Positions 18,344 to 29,410 are shown, numbered from the stretch's first letter. The stretch is DNA of 64,000 nt from Candidatus Phyllobacterium onerii (GCF_028331445.1 NZ_JAQMHX010000007.1:62001-126000), one strand, 5' to 3'. Translations and numbers: made by a program. The notes: generated by a model from the sequence alone, not told the origin.

Positions 18344-19396
18344 ATGGAGTATCGTCAACTTGGCCGCTCCGGCCTCAAAGTATCCGCGCTTAGCCTCGGC
18401 ACGATGACCTTTGGTGGCAAAGGCAATTTCGCCAAGACCGGTGACACGGACCTGGAAGGCGCCAAGCGCCAGATTGGCATGGCTCTCGATGCCGGGATCA
18501 ATCTTATCGACACGGCTGACATTTATTCGACCGGTGCTTCCGAGGAGATCGTCGGACAGGCTCTCAAGGGCAAACGCGACAGCGTCCTCGTCGCCACCAA
18601 GGCCAGGTTCCGCATGGGCGAGGAAATCAACGACGCCGGCCTGTCGCGCTACCATTTGATCCGCGCTGCAGAGGCCACCCTGAAACGCCTTGGCACCGAT
18701 CACATCGACCTCTACCAGTTGCATCAGTGGGACGGCTTGACGCCGCTCGACGAAACGCTGGAAGCGCTCGATACGCTCGTGCGCTCCGGCAAGGTGCGTT
18801 ACGTCGGCGTTTCGAATTTCTCAGGATGGCAGCTGATGAAGGCCATGGGCGTTGCGGCACTGGAAAAGTTCATCGCGCCTGTCAGCCAGCAGATCCACTA
18901 CAGCCTGGAGGCGCGGGAAGCCGAATATGAACTGATTCCTGCGACCCTCGACCAGGGCCTCGGAGTCCTGGTGTGGAGCCCCTTGGCTGGCGGACTCCTG
19001 TCCGGTAAATACCGCCGCAACAAGGCAACGCCGGAAGGTACGCGCCAGCTTGCCAATTGGGGCGAGCCGCCGATCCGGGATGAGGAGCGGCTTTACGACA
19101 TCATTGAAGTTCTGGCCGGCATTGCAGAAATGCGCAATATTTCTGCGGCACAGATTGCGCTTTCCTGGCTGCTCGGGCGCAAGGGCGTGACGTCGATCAT
19201 CGTCGGCGCTCGCACGGACGCCCAGCTTGCGGATAATCTCAAGGCTGCCGATGTGATTCTGAGCGCCGAAGAACGTGCAAGTCTGGATAAGGTCAGCCAG
19301 TTGCCGCTGATTTATCCCTACTGGCACCAGGCCCGGACCGCTTCCGACCGGCTTTCTGCCGCGGACCTTTCCCTTATCCAACCTCATCTGAAATAA
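18344..19396 (+). CDS. Aldo/keto reductase
   Basis: A 350-residue NADPH-dependent oxidoreductase of the AKR superfamily, cytosolic. The catalytic tetrad is visible: Asp57 and Tyr61 in IDTADIYSTG, Lys86 in VLVATKARF, His127 in DLYQLHQWD. GVSNFSGWQ, VWSPLAGGLLSGKY and SIIVGARTDAQL complete the barrel and cofactor site. It resembles general stress or aldehyde-detoxifying reductases. It is 43 bp upstream of an MFS gene on the same strand and probably co-transcribed with it. The substrate cannot be predicted. Confidence 0.9.
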   Translation: MEYRQLGRSGLKVSALSLGTMTFGGKGNFAKTGDTDLEGAKRQIGMALDAGINLIDTADIYSTGASEEIVGQALKGKRDSVLVATKARFRMGEEINDAGLSRYHLIRAAEATLKRLGTDHIDLYQLHQWDGLTPLDETLEALDTLVRSGKVRYVGVSNFSGWQLMKAMGVAALEKFIAPVSQQIHYSLEAREAEYELIPATLDQGLGVLVWSPLAGGLLSGKYRRNKATPEGTRQLANWGEPPIRDEERLYDIIEVLAGIAEMRNISAAQIALSWLLGRKGVTSIIVGARTDAQLADNLKAADVILSAEERASLDKVSQLPLIYPYWHQARTASDRLSAADLSLIQPHLK

Positions 19397-19438
19397 CGAA
19401 AAGCCGGGGGTGGGAGGACCGCCGGCAGCGAGAACCTG

Positions 19439-20665
19439 ATGGCCTATTCCCGAGATACCGTACTACCACAACCGGAAGCTGCCGAGATCGCAGCCGAAAT
19501 GCCGGGACTTTCCCCGGCATTGACCTTTTTGTTCGCGTTCGCCTGCGGAGCGATGGTCGGTAATATCTACTATGCGCAAGCGCTTATCGGTCTCATCAGC
19601 ACCGACCTCGATATGCATGGCGGCATGGCCGGTTTTATCGTTACAGTAACGCAACTCGGCTATGGTGCGGGGCTGCTGTTCCTGGTTTCATTGGCCGATC
19701 TGGTCGAAAATCGTCGCCTGGTTCTTTTGACGCTCGCCGGGACGGCACTTGGTCTCGCCGGAGCAGCTCTGTCCGGCTCGGCAATGACCTTTCTCTTGTC
19801 CTCTTTCACCATTGGCTTCTTCGCCTGTGGTGCGCAGGTTCTCGTGCCGTTCGCTTCTCACCTGGTTCCCGCCGCCTCACGCGGCCGCACCATTGGCAAT
19901 GTCATGGCGGGTCTCTTGACCGGCATCATGCTAGCGCGACCGCTGGCAAATCTGGTCGCTTCCGAGTTCGGATGGCGGGCGATCTTCTGGATTTCGGCAG
20001 CGGCAATGCTCGCCGTACTTGTACTCTTGCGTGCCGCACTGCCACAACGCCAGCCGCATGGCAGCATGCGCTATGGCGCAATCCTCAAATCGATGTGGCA
20101 TCTGCTTGTCACCACGCCGGCTCTGCAGCGCCGCGCTTTTTATCAGGGCATCATCTTCGCCAGTTTCAATCTGTTCTGGACTGGCATCCCGCTGCTTTTG
20201 ACCGACATTTTTGGCTACAGCCAACGCCAGATCGCCCTGTTCGCCCTGGCGGGTGCAGCCGGCGCGCTCGCCGCGCCCGTCGCTGGTCGTCTCGCAGACC
20301 GTGGCTATACAAGACAGGGCACTGCCACCGCCATGATCACGCTTACGATCTGGTTTTTGATTGCGGGCTGGGCCGGAACTGCCATCTCCATCACCGCGCT
20401 CGTCCTTGCGGCGATCTTCATCGACAGCGCCGTTCAAACCAACCAGATACTTAGCCAGCGCATCATCTTCTCGCTCAATGATCAAGCACGCGGCCGCCTC
20501 AATGCGATCTATATGACCATTGTTTTCCTGCTTGGTTCGGCAGGGTCGGCGCTTGCCGCCGCTACCTATTACTATGGTGGCTGGTGGGTTACTTCGCTGG
20601 CGGGGGCCATGATGGGTGTTGCGGTCCTGTTGGCGTTCGCCACAGAACCACGCTCCCGGTCGTGA
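19439..20665 (+). CDS. MFS transporter
   Basis: A 408-residue, about 12-helix major facilitator. The cytoplasmic loop motif is degenerate (SLADLVENRRLVLLTLAG), and the second half has GRLADRGYTRQGTATAM, an A-motif copy. Together with QLGYGAGLLFLVSLAD this resembles the YnfM/sugar-efflux-like (DHA1) branch. It probably forms an operon with the aldo/keto reductase, which suggests export of a metabolite or toxicant handled by that enzyme, but nothing in the sequence fixes the substrate. Confidence 0.85.
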   Translation: MAYSRDTVLPQPEAAEIAAEMPGLSPALTFLFAFACGAMVGNIYYAQALIGLISTDLDMHGGMAGFIVTVTQLGYGAGLLFLVSLADLVENRRLVLLTLAGTALGLAGAALSGSAMTFLLSSFTIGFFACGAQVLVPFASHLVPAASRGRTIGNVMAGLLTGIMLARPLANLVASEFGWRAIFWISAAAMLAVLVLLRAALPQRQPHGSMRYGAILKSMWHLLVTTPALQRRAFYQGIIFASFNLFWTGIPLLLTDIFGYSQRQIALFALAGAAGALAAPVAGRLADRGYTRQGTATAMITLTIWFLIAGWAGTAISITALVLAAIFIDSAVQTNQILSQRIIFSLNDQARGRLNAIYMTIVFLLGSAGSALAAATYYYGGWWVTSLAGAMMGVAVLLAFATEPRSRS

Positions 20666-20725
20666 ATCGCCGCAGGGCGCTCAAAAAAGTAGGATTTCCT
20701 GCCTCCCTGTGCTAGGGCCCGTTGA

Positions 20726-20845
20726 GATTCAGGTCAGGGCGAGGCGAAAATGGTGGTTTCCGAGCACCGGAGCGCAGCGTACATTATGGTACGTGAGCAC
20801 CGGAGCGCAGAAAAACGCCATTTGCAGGCCGCCATGGCGTGAATC
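20726..20845. repeat. RIME-like palindromic repeat, copy 2
   Basis: GATTCA (20726-20731) and TGAATC (20840-20845) bound two direct copies of GAGCACCGGAGCGCAG around a hairpin CGTAC (20778-20782) / GTACG (20789-20793). Relative to copies 1 and 4 both arms of the inner stem are changed, yet pairing is kept. It lies in the leader region of purH, on the same strand as the upstream MFS gene, so it could form a transcribed hairpin. Confidence 0.75.
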
Positions 20846-20874
20846 TTCCAGTCAAAGTTTGAGGACGTACACCC

Positions 20875-22491
20875 ATGGCCGTCGCCGCCAAATCCTTTCC
20901 TGCTCCGAACCTTCATCCCGTCAAGCGGGCCCTTCTTTCCGTTTCGGACAAGGCGGGCCTTACCGCGCTGGCTCATGCGCTGCACCGCCACGGTGTTGAA
21001 ATCCTCTCCACCGGCGGTACCTCGAAGACGATAGCCGCCGAGGGCATTCCGGTCCGCGACGTCGCCGACATCACCGGCTTTCCGGAAATCATGGATGGCC
21101 GCGTCAAGACCTTGCATCCGAAAGTGCATGGTGGGCTGTTGGCCGTGCGCGACGATCCGGAACATGCGGCAGCGATGCAGGCGCATGATATCGGCGCCAT
21201 CGATCTCGTCGTCATCAACCTCTATCCATTTGAAGAAGTCCGTCATTCCGGCGCCGATTATGCGAATATCGTCGAGAATATCGACATTGGCGGTCCCGCC
21301 ATGATCCGCGCAGCAGCCAAGAACCACGCCTATGTCGGTGTCGTTACCGAGACCGGCGACTACGACATGGTCATCGCCATGCTCGACAAGCATGAGGGCT
21401 CATTGCCCTATTCGTTCCGCCAGAGCCTTGCCGCCAAGGCTTATGCCCGCACCGCTACCTATGACGCAGCTATTTCCGGCTGGTTCGCCGAAGCCCTGAT
21501 GACGGAAACGCCATCACGCCGCGCTATCGGTGGCCATCTGCATTCGGTCATGCGCTACGGGGAAAATCCGCACCAGTCGGCTGGTTTCTATCTCACCGGT
21601 GAGAAGCGTCCAGGCGTCGCCACGGCTACGCAGCTGCAGGGCAAGCAACTTTCCTACAACAACATCAACGACACGGACGCCGCCTTCGAGCTCGTCGCTG
21701 AATTCGACCCGGCGCGCACATCCGCCGTCGCCATCATCAAGCACGCCAATCCTTGCGGCGTCGCCGAAGGCGCGACCTTGAAGGAAGCCTATCTGAAGGC
21801 GCTCGCCTGCGACCCGGTATCGGCTTTCGGCGGCATTGTCGCACTCAACAAGACGCTCGACGCCGAAGCCGCGACGGAAATCGTCAAGACCTTCACCGAA
21901 GTCATCATCGCGCCCGATGCGACACCGGAAGCGCAGGCGATCGTTGCCGCCAAGAAGAACCTGCGGCTGCTGGTCACCGGCGGCCTGCCCGATCCGCGCG
22001 CCGGTGGCATCAGCGCCAAGACGGTTGCCGGAGGAATCCTCGTCCAGTCGCGCGATAGCGGCGTTGTCGACGATCTCGAATTGGAGGTCGTCACCAAGCG
22101 CGCTCCAACCGAAGCGGAAATGTCCGATCTCAAGCTTGCCTTCCGCATCGCCAAGCACGTGAAATCCAATGCCATCGTCTACGTCAAGGATGGTGCAGCT
22201 GTTGGCATCGGTGCCGGGCAGATGAGCCGGGTCGACAGCGCTCGCATCGCGGCGCGCAAGGCCGAGGACGCCGCCGAAGCAGCAGGAAGCGCGACGCCGT
22301 TGACCAAGGGCTCCGTGGTCGCCTCCGACGCATTCTTCCCCTTCGCCGACGGCCTGCTGTCAGCTGTCGCCGCCGGCGCCACCGCCGTGATCCAGCCGGG
22401 CGGGTCGATGCGCGATGACGAAGTGATTGCCGCCGCCGACGAGCATGGTATCGCCATGGTCTTCACCGGCATGCGCCATTTCAGGCACTGA
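20875..22491 (+). CDS. purH: Bifunctional AICAR formyltransferase/IMP cyclohydrolase
   Basis: A 538-residue enzyme for the last two steps of de novo IMP synthesis. The N-terminal cyclohydrolase (MGS-like) domain has [24 protein letters not shown] and [19 protein letters not shown]. The C-terminal transformylase has [14 protein letters not shown], the catalytic [11 protein letters not shown] (Lys and His), and ends [19 protein letters not shown] then FTGMRHFRH. The length is standard. Its last 11 bases overlap the end of the convergent MFS gene. No purine riboswitch was recognised upstream, only the RIME-like repeat. Confidence 0.97.
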   Translation: MAVAAKSFPAPNLHPVKRALLSVSDKAGLTALAHALHRHGVEILSTGGTSKTIAAEGIPVRDVADITGFPEIMDGRVKTLHPKVHGGLLAVRDDPEHAAAMQAHDIGAIDLVVINLYPFEEVRHSGADYANIVENIDIGGPAMIRAAAKNHAYVGVVTETGDYDMVIAMLDKHEGSLPYSFRQSLAAKAYARTATYDAAISGWFAEALMTETPSRRAIGGHLHSVMRYGENPHQSAGFYLTGEKRPGVATATQLQGKQLSYNNINDTDAAFELVAEFDPARTSAVAIIKHANPCGVAEGATLKEAYLKALACDPVSAFGGIVALNKTLDAEAATEIVKTFTEVIIAPDATPEAQAIVAAKKNLRLLVTGGLPDPRAGGISAKTVAGGILVQSRDSGVVDDLELEVVTKRAPTEAEMSDLKLAFRIAKHVKSNAIVYVKDGAAVGIGAGQMSRVDSARIAARKAEDAAEAAGSATPLTKGSVVASDAFFPFADGLLSAVAAGATAVIQPGGSMRDDEVIAAADEHGIAMVFTGMRHFRH

Positions 22492-23839
22492 TTTTTGCAG
22501 CCGGATAGGGTGTCCTCAAGAGGATCGCCAGTCCGGCCAGCAAGAAGAATATGATCATCGCCATGCCAAGGCGTGGCGATCCGCTGAGCGCTGTCACCGT
22601 TGCCACCAGGAAAGGCGCAAGGAAGCTCGTCGCCCGTCCGGACAGCGCGTAGATGCCGAAATAGCGCCCCGCCTCATCGGACGAAATGCTGCGCGCCATG
22701 TAGGAACGCGACGAAGCCTGCACCGGTCCGAACGCAATGCCGATGAGCAGTCCGAAGCCGATATAGGCTTTTTCCGCAGGTGTACCGAACAGACCTCCAC
22801 TATCGGCACCCGGCAATTGGACAAGACCAAACAGCGTATAGCCCGGGCCGGTCGAGACGATGCCGATCGTCGCAATGGTCAGCAAGACTAGCGAGATCAC
22901 CACCACGACTTTCGACCCCAGCATGGTGTCGAGCTTGCTGGCGGCAAGACAGCCAAAAATGGCGACCACGTTCAGTATGATGCCGAAAATCCCGATTTCC
23001 GCCGTGGCCCAGCCGAACATCGTCGCCGCGAAGGCGCCGCCCAGCGCAATCAACGCATTCACGCCGTCCTGATAGATCATGCGGCCGACGAGAAAACGGA
23101 AAAGCCCTGGCCGCTGCCGTACCTCGCTCAAGGTAGACTTGAGTTCGGCAAGTCCGACCCGCACTGCTGGACCAGCTGCCAGGCCTCTCGCACCATCCGG
23201 CGTGAACAGGAACATCGGCAGGATGAAGACGAAATACCATAGCGCCGACAATGGCGCCGTTGCGCGATCACCCTCGCCCGTCGCCGGATCGAGCCCGAAG
23301 ATCGGCGCAAGGCCGAGCATGGTCTTGCCGGTTTGCGGCGACGCGGCCATGAATGCCACGACGAAGATCAACACGATCATGCCGCCGAGATAACCGAGAC
23401 CCCAAGCCATGTTGGATATCCGACCGATATCCTTTGGTGCCACCAGCCGCGGCATCATCGAATCGTTGAAGACGATGGAAAACTCCGCCGCTATCGACGC
23501 CAGCGAAAAGAACATCAACGGGACAATCAGGCCTGAGCCCGGCGCCGCAAACCACAGCATGATCAGCGAGAATATCTTGATGACGGCGAAAAAGCCGATC
23601 CAGGGCTTGCGACGTCCGGTCTGGTCGGCGATCGATCCGAGCACTGGCGAGAGCACGGCGATGAACAGCCCTGAAACGGCAATGCCATAACCCCACGCCG
23701 CTTGCCCCACGGCCGGATCGCTCGCCATGCGCGAAACGAAATACGGTCCGAAGATAAATGTCGTGACGACCGTGAAGAATGGCTGCGCCGCCCAGTCGAA
23801 GAGCATCCACCCCCAGATGCCCCTTCTCGATGCAGCCAT
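22481..23839 (-). CDS. UMF1-family MFS transporter
   Basis: A 452-residue protein with about 12 membrane helices. The N-terminus [28 protein letters not shown] is the signature of the UMF1/Atg22-like permease family. [17 protein letters not shown] is the MFS A-motif, and [33 protein letters not shown] is the conserved second-half loop. The yeast relative Atg22 exports amino acids from the vacuole; bacterial substrates are not established. It ends 11 bp inside purH (convergent) and reads away from the adjacent NAD-GDH gene's 3' end. Confidence 0.85.
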   Translation of the reverse strand: MAASRRGIWGWMLFDWAAQPFFTVVTTFIFGPYFVSRMASDPAVGQAAWGYGIAVSGLFIAVLSPVLGSIADQTGRRKPWIGFFAVIKIFSLIMLWFAAPGSGLIVPLMFFSLASIAAEFSIVFNDSMMPRLVAPKDIGRISNMAWGLGYLGGMIVLIFVVAFMAASPQTGKTMLGLAPIFGLDPATGEGDRATAPLSALWYFVFILPMFLFTPDGARGLAAGPAVRVGLAELKSTLSEVRQRPGLFRFLVGRMIYQDGVNALIALGGAFAATMFGWATAEIGIFGIILNVVAIFGCLAASKLDTMLGSKVVVVISLVLLTIATIGIVSTGPGYTLFGLVQLPGADSGGLFGTPAEKAYIGFGLLIGIAFGPVQASSRSYMARSISSDEAGRYFGIYALSGRATSFLAPFLVATVTALSGSPRLGMAMIIFFLLAGLAILLRTPYPAAKISA

Positions 23840-23871
23840 TACGCTATCCCTTGCCCATCAAGCCCAACTGC

Positions 23872-26800
23872 CTATGACAGATCGGAAAGCAATCCGGCGG
23901 CCACCGCAAGCCGGGAGACGGTCAAATCGCCCGTTTCCACAATATTCGCCATGCGCTGCCGCACTTCGTCGACACGTGCACCCCGGCTCGCCAACCAGTC
24001 CTTTGCGGGATCGGCCTGCTTGCCATATTTGCTAAGCGCCGCCACCGCGATACCGCGCCGCGCCTGACTGATCAGGTCGGTGGCACGGGCAAGCGCCAGT
24101 CCGTCATAATAATCGGCAATGGAAACGCCCCGCGCCGCGTCCTCGATACGCCCGATGCGGAATGCTTCGGATATGTCGAAATAGGCTCGCGCAGCGCTGG
24201 CAATGTCGATTTTGGCTTGCTGGGCGACGGCGGCGATATCCGGGATGATCGGTGCTATCTCCAGCCGTGCCAACTGCGCCGCAAGTGCTGGAGGCGCACC
24301 GAGAGCAGCGTTGCTGGCGGTATCTTCGCGGATGAGGCCGATCATCGATGCAGGCAGAAGCTTGTCGAGACGCGGCTGCAGCGCATCGCGGGCCGTCTTG
24401 ATCTCCGCGATCGCGGCGCCGAGGCCAACTGCGCCGGTGTGGTTACGCAGCACCCAGGCTGTCGTCCAGTTCAGCATCTGGGCGACGTTGGCATAGAAAC
24501 CGTTTTGGGTTCCACCTGGTACTGCATTATCCAGCGCGTCGATCCCTGCGAACACCTCATCCAGCTCAAAGCCGTCTCGCACGATCACGTAGGCGCGAAC
24601 GATCTCCGGGCCTGATTGGCCGGTAAGGTCCGCCAGACGGCTCACGAAAGTCGGCCCGCCGCGATTGATGACATCATTGGCAAGCTGCGTCGCGATGATT
24701 TCCCGGCGCAGGCGATGCGTGCGGATTTCGTCGCCGAAGCCCTCCTTCATCTGACGCGGGAAATAGTCCATCAATTCGCGTTCAAGATAGGGGTCGTCAG
24801 GTAAATCGCTTGCCAGGAGCTGGTCCAGCAGGACGATCTTGGAATAGGCAAGGAGCACGCCGAGTTCAGCCCGCGTCAATGGAATGCCTTCGACCTGCCG
24901 CTCTGCCATCGCCTTGTCATCGGGCAGCGTCTCCACCTTGCGGTTAAGGAGTTTTCTTGTCTCGAGATCGTTGATGAAGCGTGCCTGATAGGCAAGGTCG
25001 GCGAGGCCGCGCCGCTGTGCCAGCGATAGCGCCAGTGTCTGCAGGTAGTTGTTGCGCAGCACCAGATCACCGACTTCTTCGGTCATCGATTCAAGCAGCT
25101 TGTTGCGCTTGTCACGTTGCAATTTGCCAGCGCGCATGGCCTGTGCCAGGGCGATCTTGATATTGACCTCGACGTCGGACGTGTTGACGCCGGCCGAATT
25201 GTCGATCGCATCGGAATTGCAGCGCCCGCCGAGCAGGCCGAACTCGATGCGCGCCTTCTGTGTGACGCCAAGATTGGCGCCTTCGCCGATGACTTTCGCC
25301 CGGACATCGCTGCCGGTGATGCGGATGGCATCATTGGCGCGGTCACCCGCTTCCGCGTCGCTCTCCAGCGACGAGCGGACATAGGTGCCGATACCGCCGA
25401 ACCACAGGAGGTCGACAGGCGCTTTCAGGATCGCTGTCATGATCTCGTACGGCGTTGCCGTGGTCTTGGCGAGGCCGATGGCCTTTGCGGCTTCCTTCGA
25501 CAGGGTAATCGACTTTTGCGAGCGCGAGAAAACACCGCCGCCTGCCGAAATCTTGCTCTTGTCGAAATCCTGCCAGCTGGAGCGCGGCAGATTGAACAGC
25601 CGCTGGCGTTCCTTCAACGTCGCTTTCGAATCCGGCTCCGGATCGATAAAAATATCGCGGTGGTCGAAGGCTGCGATCAGCTTCGTTTGCGGCGAAAGCA
25701 GCATGCCATTGCCGAAGACGTCGCCCGACATATCGCCGACGCCAACAACAGTGAATGGCATTTTCTGGATGTCGGTGCCGATCTCGCGGAAATGGCGCTT
25801 CACCGCTTCCCACGCGCCACGAGCGGTAATGCCCATCTTCTTGTGATCGTAGCCCGCGGAACCACCCGAAGCGAAGGCATCGTCCAGCCAGAAATCATGT
25901 GCCTGGCTGATCGCATTGGCTGTGTCGGAAAACGTCGCCGTGCCCTTGTCGGCAGCGACAACGAAATAAGGATCGTCGCCATCGAGGCGGATCACGTTTT
26001 GCGGCGGGACAACCGTCTCGCCGTCCAGATTGTCGGTTACCGAAAGCAGCGTCGCGATGAAGGTGATATAGGCCGCGCGGCCCGCCTCGAAGATGGCGTT
26101 GCGATCAGTGCCGGTCGGAAGGCGTTTCGGGAAGAAACCACCCTTGGCGCCAACGGGAACGATGACTGCGTTCTTCACCTGCTGCGCCTTCACCAGACCC
26201 AGCACTTCCGTGCGGTAGTCCTGTGCACGGTCCGACCAGCGCAAGCCGCCACGTGCGACTGGACCAAAGCGCAGATGCACACCCTCGACCTCTGGCCCAT
26301 AGACGAAAATTTCGCGGTAAGGCCGCGGCTCCGGCAGCTCATCAAGGGATCGCGGATCGAGCTTGAAGGCGAGCGTCACACGTTCGCCGCCGCCTTCTTC
26401 CGGGGCAAAGGCGTTGGTGCGCAGGGTCGACTCGATGAGATTGAGGAAACGGCGCAGGATTCGGTCATCATCTAGGCTCGGAACGCCCTGCAGTGCTTCC
26501 TCGATAGACGAGCGTAGCGTCGTCTGTTTGCGTTGCGACTGCGCACCGGCCTTCGCAGGATTGAGCCGCTGATCGAACAGATCGAATATCTGTCTGGCGA
26601 TCGCCGGATAGCGGTTAAGCGTCGCCGCGATGAAATCCTGCGAATAGGGAATGCCTGCCTGCTGAAGATAACGGCCATAAGCGCGCAGGATGATGATTTG
26701 CCGTGCGGTCAACTGCCCGGTAAGGGCAAGCGCGTTATAGCCGTCATTGTCCGACGCACCGTTCCAGATGGAGCGGAACACGTCTTCGAAAAGAGCGCCA

Positions 26801-28662
26801 TCATCGGCGAGGTCGATCCCCGAATCCGAGGCGCTTGTGAGCTCCATGTCATGCACAAAAAGCGGGCTGCCGTCGGCGGCAGGCAGCTGGAATGTCTGCT
26901 CGCTGATGACGCGAAAGCCCATATTCTCCAGCAAGGGGACACGTCGTGAGAGGGCAACCGCCGAACCGTAATGATAGATCTTCAACGAAGCGGCATTGGG
27001 GCCGTCGGTGCGATGCCGATAGAAATCGACATGGAGCGGATTGTTGCGTGTGAGGCCGGCAATGCGACTGGCATCGACCAGCGCCTCGTCGGGCGAAAAG
27101 TTTTCGCGATAGGAGTCCGGAAAGGCCGCAGCAAGAGCGGTGAATTCGGCGGTTCCGCGACGATCTCCGACCTCGGCAACAGCATCTTCCCAGGTCCGGA
27201 CGATGGAGCGGACGGTTTCTTCCAGCGCCTCACGTTTGACCTTGGGAAACTGGTCCTCGGCATGGCCGATGATAAAATGCACGCGGGCAAGACCGCCCTC
27301 GGGAAACGCCGGATAGTAAGCCGACACATGCCCCTCGTACACTCTGGCAAGGTGCGAGCCAATCTTCTCGCGCACTATTGAGTCATAACGCTCGCGCGGC
27401 ACGAAGACGATGATCGAAGCGAAACGGCCGAAAGGGTCGATCCGCGGCAGGACACGCACGCGCGGCCGCTCGCCAAGCGCCAATATGATCTCGGCATAAC
27501 GGGTCAGCGTCTTGACGTCGATCTGGAAAAGATCGTCGCGCGGGTAACCCTCGAGTACCTTGATGAGTTGCTTTCCGGAATGATCTTCAAGATTGAATCC
27601 AAGCCGGTGGATCACAGCCTCGGTTTTCGAGCGCAGATAAGGGATCTTGAGCACGGAACGCGTGTAGGCGCCGGACGTGAACAACCCGACGAAACGCAAT
27701 TCGCCCGTAACCCTGCCCTCGGCATCGAACGTTTTCACGCCGATGTAATCCATATAGCCGCGACGATGCACCAGCGATTTTGTATTGGCCTTGGTGACGA
27801 TCAGAGGCTCGGGACCGGTGAGAAAGGCGATGATCTGCGGGGTTGTCGTCACACCCTGGTTGCCGCGCTTCAAGACACGCACATCGGGATCGCTCAATAT
27901 GCCAAGACCGCGCTTGCCGGAGCGCTCGAGCTCACCTTGACTGTCGTCGCCCTGATAGTCGTACTCACGCACGCCGAGAAAGGTGAAGTTGTTGTCACGC
28001 AACCATTCGAGGAACTCTGCAGCTTCTTCCGCCGCAGCTTTTTTCATCGGCGTTTTGCCGGTTTTGTAGGCTTCGATCGCTTCGCCTAGACGCGCAACCA
28101 TGGCTCCGCGATCACTGACGGCTTCGCGCACCTGCTTCAGCACAAGCTCCAGCGCCGCGGTCATGATCTCACGCGATGGCTCATCGAGCGCGGGAACATG
28201 AATTTGCATGACGCTGACCCGCGCCACTTCTTTGCCCGGCTTGTCCGGACCCGCAGTGCCCAGAACGCTGTTCGTGTTTCTGTCGATATCCATCACCGGA
28301 TGCAACACGAGATAAACCGCCGTAACGCGCTCACTGATTTCGCCAAGCACCGAGTCGAGCAGGAAGGGCATGTTGTCGTTGATTAGGGTGATCACCGTCA
28401 CAGGACGGCCATCGCGGGAGACGATGTGGCCTTCGCTGACATCGATGACGGGCCGTCCCGACTTGAATTGCGCCAGCGCATTCTCCGCAAGCTTCGCCGA
28501 GGCGGTCAGCGCACCCGCATCGTAGTCGGCAAGGTCTTCTTCCGGTGCCCGCGCAAACAGCAGGTCTTCAAACAACCCCGCTTGTGGCTTCTCTTTCGGG
28601 GCTTTTGGTGGTTTTGACTTCGTGGCGACCTTTACGTCCGCTTTATTTTTGGAAGCCATCAA
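23872..28662 (-). CDS. Large NAD-specific glutamate dehydrogenase (L-180 type)
   Basis: At 1596 residues this is the longest gene here. It oxidises glutamate to 2-oxoglutarate and ammonia with NAD+. The N-terminal third carries regulatory ACT-like segments (PVTVITLINDNMPFLLDSVL). The central catalytic block has ARGGLRWSDRAQDYRTEVLG and VIVPVGAKGGFFPKRLP, with substrate-binding lysines, then VGDMSGDVFGNGML and IGEGANLGVTQ of the nucleotide-binding part. The helical C-terminus is as in Bac_GDH (PF05088) proteins. A lysine-rich N-terminal tail (residues 3-25) is probably disordered. It is monocistronic and 32 bp from the UMF1 transporter gene upstream on the map. Confidence 0.95.
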   Translation of the reverse strand: MMASKNKADVKVATKSKPPKAPKEKPQAGLFEDLLFARAPEEDLADYDAGALTASAKLAENALAQFKSGRPVIDVSEGHIVSRDGRPVTVITLINDNMPFLLDSVLGEISERVTAVYLVLHPVMDIDRNTNSVLGTAGPDKPGKEVARVSVMQIHVPALDEPSREIMTAALELVLKQVREAVSDRGAMVARLGEAIEAYKTGKTPMKKAAAEEAAEFLEWLRDNNFTFLGVREYDYQGDDSQGELERSGKRGLGILSDPDVRVLKRGNQGVTTTPQIIAFLTGPEPLIVTKANTKSLVHRRGYMDYIGVKTFDAEGRVTGELRFVGLFTSGAYTRSVLKIPYLRSKTEAVIHRLGFNLEDHSGKQLIKVLEGYPRDDLFQIDVKTLTRYAEIILALGERPRVRVLPRIDPFGRFASIIVFVPRERYDSIVREKIGSHLARVYEGHVSAYYPAFPEGGLARVHFIIGHAEDQFPKVKREALEETVRSIVRTWEDAVAEVGDRRGTAEFTALAAAFPDSYRENFSPDEALVDASRIAGLTRNNPLHVDFYRHRTDGPNAASLKIYHYGSAVALSRRVPLLENMGFRVISEQTFQLPAADGSPLFVHDMELTSASDSGIDLADDGALFEDVFRSIWNGASDNDGYNALALTGQLTARQIIILRAYGRYLQQAGIPYSQDFIAATLNRYPAIARQIFDLFDQRLNPAKAGAQSQRKQTTLRSSIEEALQGVPSLDDDRILRRFLNLIESTLRTNAFAPEEGGGERVTLAFKLDPRSLDELPEPRPYREIFVYGPEVEGVHLRFGPVARGGLRWSDRAQDYRTEVLGLVKAQQVKNAVIVPVGAKGGFFPKRLPTGTDRNAIFEAGRAAYITFIATLLSVTDNLDGETVVPPQNVIRLDGDDPYFVVAADKGTATFSDTANAISQAHDFWLDDAFASGGSAGYDHKKMGITARGAWEAVKRHFREIGTDIQKMPFTVVGVGDMSGDVFGNGMLLSPQTKLIAAFDHRDIFIDPEPDSKATLKERQRLFNLPRSSWQDFDKSKISAGGGVFSRSQKSITLSKEAAKAIGLAKTTATPYEIMTAILKAPVDLLWFGGIGTYVRSSLESDAEAGDRANDAIRITGSDVRAKVIGEGANLGVTQKARIEFGLLGGRCNSDAIDNSAGVNTSDVEVNIKIALAQAMRAGKLQRDKRNKLLESMTEEVGDLVLRNNYLQTLALSLAQRRGLADLAYQARFINDLETRKLLNRKVETLPDDKAMAERQVEGIPLTRAELGVLLAYSKIVLLDQLLASDLPDDPYLERELMDYFPRQMKEGFGDEIRTHRLRREIIATQLANDVINRGGPTFVSRLADLTGQSGPEIVRAYVIVRDGFELDEVFAGIDALDNAVPGGTQNGFYANVAQMLNWTTAWVLRNHTGAVGLGAAIAEIKTARDALQPRLDKLLPASMIGLIREDTASNAALGAPPALAAQLARLEIAPIIPDIAAVAQQAKIDIASAARAYFDISEAFRIGRIEDAARGVSIADYYDGLALARATDLISQARRGIAVAALSKYGKQADPAKDWLASRGARVDEVRQRMANIVETGDLTVSRLAVAAGLLSDLS

Positions 28663-28768
28663 ATATTTCCCCCTGGATTATGTATTTGGCGCGATCATAG
28701 CCTTTCAAAAGGCTTTTTCGAGCCTAAACTGCACGGTCGCGGTGAAAATCGTGTGACACGCAAGAATG

Positions 28769-29407
28769 TTACAATTCGACCAAATGATCATCTAGCTCAT
28801 TGACGTCATCGAGCCCTCTGGGGAAATGTTCTTCCAACAGTTGGCCCGCTTTTCCGATGGCTTTTAAAAAACCATCGGCCAATTCATCCCTGTCTGCATG
28901 TTCAGTCAGGATAGCGACAATCCCGTTCCATTCATCCTGATGGACTTTCGCATTGATGCCCGCATCCGCAACCACCTCTGCGTATCGCTCTGCTAGCGAG
29001 ACGAAAAGGAGGACACCGGTACGTTGCGTGGTGAGATGGACATTTCGTGCGAGAAACTGCTGGATCGCATTGAGATGCGCCCGCTTGTAGCGGATGCGTC
29101 GCGGCACCAGCCACATGGTCATGCCGGGCAAGAGCCAGAGGACCAGCACTGCGGCAAGAAAAGCCGCAAGGATAGCGAGACCAAAGACCGGCAGGGGCAA
29201 GGTGAACCAGTACCAGTGCGCTGCCACCGCTACCACGACGGCGGCGAAAAGTATGCCGCAAGCCGCGGTAAATCCTGCCACGTAGAAATAGCTGTCGCTA
29301 CGCCGCGCGAGCACCGCATAGATTTCGCCGCTTGTGCGGCTTTCGGCTGCACGTATCGCCTCGGCAATGCGGGCGTGATCGGATTCATTCATGGACCCTG
29401 AACTCAT
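28769..29407 (-). CDS. TPM-domain membrane protein
   Basis: A 212-residue protein with a split TPM (Repair_PSII/DUF477-like) domain. HARIAEAIRAAESRTSGEIYAVLARRSDSY opens it, two adjacent hydrophobic segments (about residues 42-95) interrupt, and LARNVHLTTQRTGVLLFVSLAERYAEVVADAGI continues. It starts 3 nt after the stop of the first TPM gene, so the two are coupled and their products may interact. The ATG at 29405-29407 is chosen; Met6 (29392) is possible. TPM proteins are linked to membrane-protein quality control or phosphatase-like activity, but no function is proven for this pair. Confidence 0.82.
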   Translation of the reverse strand: MSSGSMNESDHARIAEAIRAAESRTSGEIYAVLARRSDSYFYVAGFTAACGILFAAVVVAVAAHWYWFTLPLPVFGLAILAAFLAAVLVLWLLPGMTMWLVPRRIRYKRAHLNAIQQFLARNVHLTTQRTGVLLFVSLAERYAEVVADAGINAKVHQDEWNGIVAILTEHADRDELADGFLKAIGKAGQLLEEHFPRGLDDVNELDDHLVEL

Positions 29408-29410
29408 GGC

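Noticed and set aside
25117-26475. A 452-codon plus-strand frame
   Set aside because: It is antisense to the NAD-glutamate dehydrogenase catalytic core.
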